DNA from: Lachnospiraceae bacterium | GTDB lineage: Bacteria; Bacillota_A; Clostridia; Lachnospirales; Lachnospiraceae | Direction of reading: 5' to 3' | NCBI GenBank assembly: GCA_017523185.1 | Contig: JAFWXB010000214.1 | Coordinates: forward strand, 1 to 6,597 | Length of the DNA stretch: 6,597 nucleotides | Shown: in pieces, positions 1 through 5,308 of the stretch | Layout of the letters: each line of letters opens with the position of its first letter | Numbering within the stretch: position 1 is the first letter of the stretch | Made by a program: the position numbers and the translations under genes | Notes under the pieces: model-generated | Seen by the model: only the letters and a program-made list of their open reading frames with translations | The model's database searches: none | What the model was told of the DNA's origin: nothing

Positions 1-2116
1 CTATTAAATATTCAATATGTTCTATTAAAAATTGTGCTTTTCCATAACGATTTTTGCCTTTTGTAAGTTGTTTTAAATACTGTAGACGTTCTTCGCTTTC
101 TTCTCCTATTTTACTATCTCCCGATACAAGATACGAAGCTGCTACTTGAACTTTTCTGTCAAAAGGCGTAATTAAATATCTATATAAATGGAAAAAACTC
201 TGAATAATTCTATCTTCTTTTGGCAGAATTGTTCCGGAAAAATCTACCGGAATTCCCAATTTGTGCATTTCTTTCAGATATATATTCATATCTGTTTTTT
301 TCCAAGAAAGAACTAAAAAATCTTTGTATGTAATCTTTCGTAAAGAACGCTTTAATGTACCATCTTCTACTTGTTTTGTTTCATATACACCATAATCTCC
401 ATTTACAAGACGATAAATCATCTTTGCTACTTCTTTAGCTTCTTCTTGAACTAGTTCTTCTTTGGTTTGCTTATTCTTTTTTTCTGACTGTTTTACTTGT
501 TCTATATTCTCTGTATTTTCTGTTTCCGGAACCGAAAAACGATATTCATACACACCTTCTAATAGTCTAATATCTTGTGGAACTTCTTCTTTTTCAACAA
601 AGATATCTTCTTTATCTGAAATAGCACATTCCATATCTTCATATGTTAACTTTTCCGTACTAATAACAGGAGCAAAAGTCTCATTTACCCAAGAAATAAT
701 TTTTTCATTAGAACGATAATTCTCATTTAATTGATAAATACATGTATCTTCCTGTTTTTCCATGCGCTCTTTTATTTCATAATAAACTTCCGGTTCTCCT
801 CCACGAAAACGATAAATAGATTGTTTTGGGTCACCTACAACAAATAATGCTCCTTGTCGCAACTTATTTGTTTTATCACATACAAGTTTCCATATTAATT
901 CTGCTTGTACATGGTCAGTATCTTGAAATTCATCTACATAAATATAATGATATTTATTTGCAAAATAAGCTCTGGCTTCTGACGAATTACAAATGAAATC
1001 TTTGGCTCTCTGCAATAATTCATCATTCGAAACACTAATTCCATTCAAGCTATCTTTATAAGCATCCCTAGCTTGTAAAGCATACTTCATTATCGCAAAA
1101 TAAGCGTATTTTTGTCCGTATTCTTTCAAAAATTCAATACAATCTCGCCATTTTATATACAAATGTTTTCCTGTTCCATCATCTGTTTTCTCTTGTAACC
1201 ATTCCAACGCTTTTACATTTACATTTTTGTCCTTTTTATAAATTTTTAATTCTTTCTTGTCATACTTTTCATATAATTTTTGTATCTCTTTTAATTCTTT
1301 TTCGCTAATTCCTTGCTTTACTTTTTTAAACAAGTTTATATAATCTGCATATAAAATTGTTTTATCAAATAATTCTTCTATATTAGAATAAAAATGTTCT
1401 TGGGATTTACTTCCATTAATAAATTTTATAACTGCTTCTATAAAGTTTAATAATTCTTGTTCCAACGATTGCTTTAAAATTTCAACATTTTGACAAACAG
1501 TATCTAATTTTTGTTTCATTTCTTGCAACTTTACATCTTCCATACTTACAATATGAATATGCTCGGGTTTTTCGCAAATTGTTTCAAACGCTGTTTTTAC
1601 CCATCTTTTATAATTAGAGTTTTCAAAAACCATTTTAATTGCTTGTTGCATTTCTAATATCTGTTCTTTTTTTAATGTTCCAATCCATTGTTCAATAAAC
1701 TTTTGTTGTCTTTCTAATGTTTGTTCATTTTCTAAAATTGTAAAACCTATTGGCATTTTTGCTTCAAATGCTCGTTCCATTAATAATTTATAGCAAAAAC
1801 TATGAATTGTCGAAATTGTCATTTGATTTAAATTTTCCAATGCGTTCTGAAAATAACGTTGTTCTTGTGCATTTTGCGAAATACGTTCTTCTTCTTCCAA
1901 ACGTTTTTCAATTCTATCATATAACTCTGAAGATGCTGCATTTGTAAATGTAATTACAACAATATGCTGTGGTTTTATTCCCTGTCGAATCTGATTCATA
2001 ATGCGATTAATAATAATTGTGGTTTTTCCTGCACCAGCACCTGCTTCTACAAAAATGCTTTTATCTATCTGTTCTATTATTTCTTTTCTTTTTGTTTCTT
2101 CTAATATAAAATTCAT
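1..2116 (-). CDS. UvrD/RecB-family (AddA-like) helicase subunit, partial: C-terminal part beyond window
   Basis: This is the ATP-driven motor subunit of a probable AddAB/RecBCD-like helicase-nuclease that unwinds double-strand DNA ends in the cytoplasm. The frame is open from ATG 2116-2114 to the window edge, giving 705 residues; AddA proteins are usually about 1,200. SF1 helicase motifs appear in order: Walker A GAGAGKT (26-32), motif Ia ITFTNAAS (55-62), TIHSFC (103-108), Walker B DEFQDT (395-400), motif III GDPKQSIYRFRGG (428-440) and NYRS (466-469). Helicase motifs V and VI and any C-terminal nuclease domain would lie past base 1 and cannot be judged. A Lys/Glu-rich helical stretch precedes the Walker B region, and a charged low-complexity linker lies near 530-560. 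The start overlaps the upstream AddB-like gene by ATGA, implying translational coupling. The motif wording is closer to RecB and RecB-like UvrD proteins than to canonical Firmicutes AddA (AAAAGSGKT, GDVKQSIYRFR). The helicase identity is certain; the exact subfamily is inferred. Confidence 0.93.
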   Translation of the reverse strand, partial: MNFILEETKRKEIIEQIDKSIFVEAGAGAGKTTIIINRIMNQIRQGIKPQHIVVITFTNAASSELYDRIEKRLEEEERISQNAQEQRYFQNALENLNQMTISTIHSFCYKLLMERAFEAKMPIGFTILENEQTLERQQKFIEQWIGTLKKEQILEMQQAIKMVFENSNYKRWVKTAFETICEKPEHIHIVSMEDVKLQEMKQKLDTVCQNVEILKQSLEQELLNFIEAVIKFINGSKSQEHFYSNIEELFDKTILYADYINLFKKVKQGISEKELKEIQKLYEKYDKKELKIYKKDKNVNVKALEWLQEKTDDGTGKHLYIKWRDCIEFLKEYGQKYAYFAIMKYALQARDAYKDSLNGISVSNDELLQRAKDFICNSSEARAYFANKYHYIYVDEFQDTDHVQAELIWKLVCDKTNKLRQGALFVVGDPKQSIYRFRGGEPEVYYEIKERMEKQEDTCIYQLNENYRSNEKIISWVNETFAPVISTEKLTYEDMECAISDKEDIFVEKEEVPQDIRLLEGVYEYRFSVPETENTENIEQVKQSEKKNKQTKEELVQEEAKEVAKMIYRLVNGDYGVYETKQVEDGTLKRSLRKITYKDFLVLSWKKTDMNIYLKEMHKLGIPVDFSGTILPKEDRIIQSFFHLYRYLITPFDRKVQVAASYLVSGDSKIGEESEERLQYLKQLTKGKNRYGKAQFLIEHIEYLI

Positions 2117-4986
2117 ACTTCCTCTCCCATATACTCTTTACAAATATCCTTATAAGTACAATAGGTACAATCTGTTTTTGTCAACATATCTTTACTTTTA
2201 CTATTCTTATTACAATCACAATCTTCCAATTTACAATAATGTTCATTTAATAATACTTCTACAAAAACTTTTCGAACTTTATCTTGAAAATCTCGAACTT
2301 GTTCTGTTGTATAAGTTACTACTTGCTGCTTTTCATCTTCTTCAGAAAAATAAACAAAACTTACTTCATCTATCAAAGGGAGTTCTCCAATTTCTTTTTG
2401 TGATTTTTCTACTGCTAAAGCATATAAAATATGCTGTATCTGATATCCATTTTCTATACTTTTTTCGTGATATTTTCGCTTACCCGTTTTATAATCAATA
2501 ATACGATAATGTGTAATTCCTTTCGCATCTTTATAACAGTCAATACGGTCTATTGTCCCTTCCAAACAGATTTCTATCGAATTTTCTGTTCCTGTTTCAC
2601 AACAACCTTCTGCTTGATACGATAAAAATACTTTATCAAAATTTACTTCTGACCAATAAAATTCCCATTTGTTATCAGGATTTGTATATTCCTCATGCAA
2701 CTGCTGTAAATATGTTTTACATTTTATAATTGCTTCTGTACATGCTACTTGATACGCTTCTGTTAATTGATAGGTAGAATATTGAAATACTTGTTGCTTT
2801 TGTTCTTCTACTATCTCTTGAAAACTATATTCTTGTAATTTTGTTGGAATTTGCTTTGCACTTTCTTTCCAAAACCACTCTTTAGCATAAGTATCTAAAA
2901 TTCCATGTATGAGTCTTCCTATTTCTACCGGCTGAACAAAATATTTTGCTTCTGATTTTTTAAATTCTTCATTCGGAAGATGCAAGACATATTGATAATA
3001 ATAATGTAATGGACAATTTAATAATGTCTGTAATTTTGTAGCACTCATAATGATTGGTCTCGAAATATGCCAAATATTATCTTCCCTAAAAGAAACATCA
3101 CTTGTAATAATATGTGAATATTCACTTAGTACAATATCTTCCTGCAAAACACCTGCCATTTGTAAGAAACGCAAATAACAAACAGAAGGTGACATTTTTC
3201 TTAAATGAATCGTATCATAACTACAATATCCAAAATATAACTGTTGTGTATCTTTTTTTGTTAAAAGTGTTTGATAAATGTGTTTTCGAACCTCATGCTC
3301 TTTTTCACAATGTAATGATACACATCCTGCCCCCTTATCCAAATACAACTCTAATTCTGCATCTGATAATACTGAACTATCTATCAACTTATTTGCTATA
3401 TAAACAGAAGAAAGACCTATTAAATATATATACTTACGTTCTAATACATGCACTTTATGCCCTAAACGTTCCATAAGGATTGCATCTGTTATTTCACTAT
3501 CTTGACAAGTAAGTTTTGATATTTGTTCTAACAATACTTGCACAACTTGGTCCATATTTTTAGATGTACCCATATATTGAAAAACTTCTCCTGCTTCTTC
3601 TAAAACAGATTTTGTTTTTTTCCATTCTTTACGATTTCCAATACTTTTATGGGTAACAGAAACTAATTTCCAATAGATATCAGAATAAGAAATTTCTTTT
3701 CCTTTTTCTATATCAAATATCTCTATAATATTTCTTAAAAACTCTAAAAATGCTTCTTTTAATAATAATTCATGATATGTATTATTTAACTTCTGTTTTT
3801 CTAACGCAACTTCTATGTATTTTATTTTTTTTAATTCTTCTTTTACTTGTTCTATTTCTTCTTTTTTTAATTTTATTTCTTGTGTTTTTTTCTGAATATA
3901 TATTTTATATACGTTTAATCCCCAACCAAGTTCTTCTCTTAATGTTTCATAATATATCTTTGTATAAGTATGCCAACTTTTTTCCTTTTCTCCAATTTCT
4001 ATACCCAAACCTTCCAAAAAAATCACTTGTTTCAATGCCTGATAAGAATAATCATCCTCTGCCCAACGTAATAGCATTTTCATAAATTCCAAATAACAAT
4101 TATCGCTTGACAACTGACGTTCCGTCATACAATATGGAATACCAACAGAAGAAAAAGCTGCTTCTAAAAATGGTTCATATTCTGCAGAGGTATATAGTAC
4201 AGAAACAGCTCCAAATCTCTGTTTTTCTTCGAATATTTTTTCTACAATATACTGTACTTCATTCGCAATTCCATAGCCCTTAAAAAAATGACTTCCTTTT
4301 AAAACAGATGTTAATTGTTCTGAAATCTCCACATTTTCTTTCCAAAATGAAAGAATCGTATACGTTTCTTTTGTCGCTATTTCTAAAAATTCTCTCTCTA
4401 ACGCTGTCAACTTCTCATAATAATTATCAAAAATACCATATTCCACTTTTTTTCTATCAATACTATCTTCTTGCAAATATTGAATTGCTTCCTGAAAAAT
4501 TCTAACAGAATCATATAAGTTTTCCGTTACCAATTTTTCTTCATATATATCTATTAATTTATCTAATTGCTGTACTTTTCTGTTTTGGCTATTTTTATAA
4601 GCATCTGTTACTTGTCCCATTTGAATTTGTCTGATACAACGAAATACTTCTGTTGCTGTTTGCAAACAAATACTTTCTTTTGAAACAAAATAATTTTCAC
4701 AACTTTCCTGCCATAAAACTTGTTCTAATAAAACAATCGCAGATTCATCTGATATTATATCAAGTGCTGTCCATTGACCTTCCAATGCTCTTTCTTCTTC
4801 TACAAATGTTTTTGCCAGCTCCAATAAATGGCATTGTGATACATTCGCAATAATTGCTCCACAATATTTTTTATTTTCGCGTCTTAATAATCGATTTCCA
4901 TTTCTTATACTATTTGTAATTAACAAATGCGTCTCTCTGCAATTATGATTTATCCAATTTTCAAAATTTTCTTTTCTTATGTTCAT
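2113..4986 (-). CDS. AddB-like PD-(D/E)XK nuclease family protein with Fe-S cluster motif
   Basis: This is the second subunit of a probable AddAB-type helicase-nuclease. Counted from ATG 4986-4984 it has 957 residues. The first ~630 resemble the inactivated helicase-like part of AddB/RecC: residues ~242-295 match the 'VLYTSAEYEPFL...GIPY' region of helicase domain 2, and ~512-542 match the AddB 'VFVLGL...LSD' region. No Walker A motif is visible. A Lys/Glu-rich coiled-coil stretch lies at ~361-400. The C-terminal part is a full RecB-type nuclease: GRLIH with H694, EGTIDRID with D813, IIDYKTGK with D831 and K833, and QHILYA with Q851 and Y855. It is bracketed by an AddB-type iron-sulfur motif, C658 (NCPLHYYY) and C940-x2-C943-x5-C949. 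At 957 residues it is shorter than B. subtilis AddB (nearly 1,170). It is the first gene of an operon with the helicase. Another reading of the frame begins at TTG 5013, nine codons upstream, but the Shine-Dalgarno favours the ATG. Confidence 0.92.
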   Translation of the reverse strand: MNIRKENFENWINHNCRETHLLITNSIRNGNRLLRRENKKYCGAIIANVSQCHLLELAKTFVEEERALEGQWTALDIISDESAIVLLEQVLWQESCENYFVSKESICLQTATEVFRCIRQIQMGQVTDAYKNSQNRKVQQLDKLIDIYEEKLVTENLYDSVRIFQEAIQYLQEDSIDRKKVEYGIFDNYYEKLTALEREFLEIATKETYTILSFWKENVEISEQLTSVLKGSHFFKGYGIANEVQYIVEKIFEEKQRFGAVSVLYTSAEYEPFLEAAFSSVGIPYCMTERQLSSDNCYLEFMKMLLRWAEDDYSYQALKQVIFLEGLGIEIGEKEKSWHTYTKIYYETLREELGWGLNVYKIYIQKKTQEIKLKKEEIEQVKEELKKIKYIEVALEKQKLNNTYHELLLKEAFLEFLRNIIEIFDIEKGKEISYSDIYWKLVSVTHKSIGNRKEWKKTKSVLEEAGEVFQYMGTSKNMDQVVQVLLEQISKLTCQDSEITDAILMERLGHKVHVLERKYIYLIGLSSVYIANKLIDSSVLSDAELELYLDKGAGCVSLHCEKEHEVRKHIYQTLLTKKDTQQLYFGYCSYDTIHLRKMSPSVCYLRFLQMAGVLQEDIVLSEYSHIITSDVSFREDNIWHISRPIIMSATKLQTLLNCPLHYYYQYVLHLPNEEFKKSEAKYFVQPVEIGRLIHGILDTYAKEWFWKESAKQIPTKLQEYSFQEIVEEQKQQVFQYSTYQLTEAYQVACTEAIIKCKTYLQQLHEEYTNPDNKWEFYWSEVNFDKVFLSYQAEGCCETGTENSIEICLEGTIDRIDCYKDAKGITHYRIIDYKTGKRKYHEKSIENGYQIQHILYALAVEKSQKEIGELPLIDEVSFVYFSEEDEKQQVVTYTTEQVRDFQDKVRKVFVEVLLNEHYCKLEDCDCNKNSKSKDMLTKTDCTYCTYKDICKEYMGEEV
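2124..2128 (-). promoter_or_regulatory. Ribosome binding site of the helicase gene
   Basis: GGGAG lies seven bases upstream of the ATG at 2116-2114, inside the last codons of the AddB-like gene. Together with the four-base ATGA stop/start overlap it fixes the helicase start and suggests coupled translation of the two subunits. Confidence 0.7.
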
Positions 4987-4994
4987 GTCATATT

Positions 4995-5000
4995 CTCCTT
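4995..5000 (-). promoter_or_regulatory. Ribosome binding site deciding the AddB-like start
   Basis: AAGGAG, within a longer GGAGAAGGAG purine run (4995-5004), sits eight bases upstream of ATG 4986-4984. The longer frame starting at TTG 5013 would place this perfect site inside the coding region and has no comparable site of its own, so the ATG is the better start. Confidence 0.8.
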
Positions 5001-5064
5001 CTCCAAATGGCAATGAAATACTTATACTTTTCTTTATTACACATTCTTTATAATTGTAAGATTT

Positions 5065-5093
5065 ATTATATAAAACAGGGTATTTTTTTACAA
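5065..5093 (-). promoter_or_regulatory. Sigma-A-type promoter for the AddB-like/helicase operon
   Basis: On the minus strand TTGTAA (5093-5088, 4 of 6 to the -35 consensus) is followed by a 17-base spacer and a perfect TATAAT (5070-5065). Transcription would start near 5058, giving a leader of about 70 bases before ATG 4986. It lies just downstream of the terminator of the preceding gene, as expected for an independent transcription unit. Such matches are commoner by chance in AT-rich DNA, but the perfect -10, ideal spacing and location support it. Confidence 0.7.
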
Positions 5094-5145
5094 TGTACTT
5101 TTAATCTTTATTTTTAGCAAACAAAAAATATTTTTATTAAAGTAT

Positions 5146-5209
5146 AAAACAAAAAGATTCCCACCAGAAGCAATCATTTAAAATTCTGCTTCCTTGTGGA
5201 AATCTTTTT
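5146..5209 (-). terminator. Rho-independent terminator after the glucosaminidase gene
   Basis: A long imperfect inverted repeat: 5151-5164 pairs with 5196-5209, and GAAGCA 5167-5172 pairs with TGCTTC 5187-5192 across a small internal loop, with a terminal loop of 14 bases (5173-5186). On the minus strand the RNA ends in CUUUUUGUUUU. Position 5160 against 5200 is a G-U pair in minus-strand RNA but a C-A mismatch in plus-strand RNA, so the structure fits minus-strand transcription better. A-rich and T-rich flanks could also allow some activity on the other strand. It lies about 100 bases after the stop codon of the hydrolase gene. Confidence 0.85.
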
Positions 5210-5308
5210 CTACTTTATTTCATCAATAATTATTATTTACGTTGTTACTGATTTATGACAGAAGAACACCGTTCTTAATTCAATTAAAACATAAACAACC
5301 AGTAACTT

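Larger units (their letters stand above)
4987..5308. other. Intergenic region between the hydrolase gene and the AddB-like operon
   Basis: No coding region is supported in these 322 bases. From high to low coordinates they hold a ~100-base AT-rich 3' untranslated stretch with a small AAGAAC-ACC-GTTCTT hairpin (5262-5276), the terminator, an AT-rich spacer, the TTGTAA/TATAAT promoter, and a ~70-base leader with the AAGGAG site. No riboswitch-like fold or operator was recognised. Confidence 0.7.

Noticed and set aside
462..719. Plus-strand open frame of 85 codons
   Set aside because: It is antisense to the helicase coding frame, has no family resemblance or convincing ribosome binding site, and is low-complexity Ser/Phe-rich as expected for a shadow frame.
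2001..2501. Plus-strand open frame of 166 codons
   Set aside because: It crosses the overlap of two well-supported minus-strand genes. Its Leu/Tyr/Phe-rich composition reflects the complement of AT-rich Lys/Glu/Ile codons, not a membrane protein.
3114..4853. Several plus-strand frames of 65-120 codons resembling hydrophobic membrane peptides
   Set aside because: All are antisense to the AddB-like gene, whose frame carries intact nuclease and Fe-S motifs. The hydrophobicity is a complement artefact.
5241..5306. Inverted repeats GTTACTG (5244-5250) / CAGTAAC (5300-5306) and GTTGTT (5241-5246) / AACAAC (5294-5299), with a small hairpin AAGAAC-ACC-GTTCTT between them at 5262-5276
   Set aside because: The arms are short, overlapping and widely spaced, and no T-tract follows the small hairpin. 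In AT-rich DNA this is within chance expectation, so no operator, attachment site or structured RNA is claimed.
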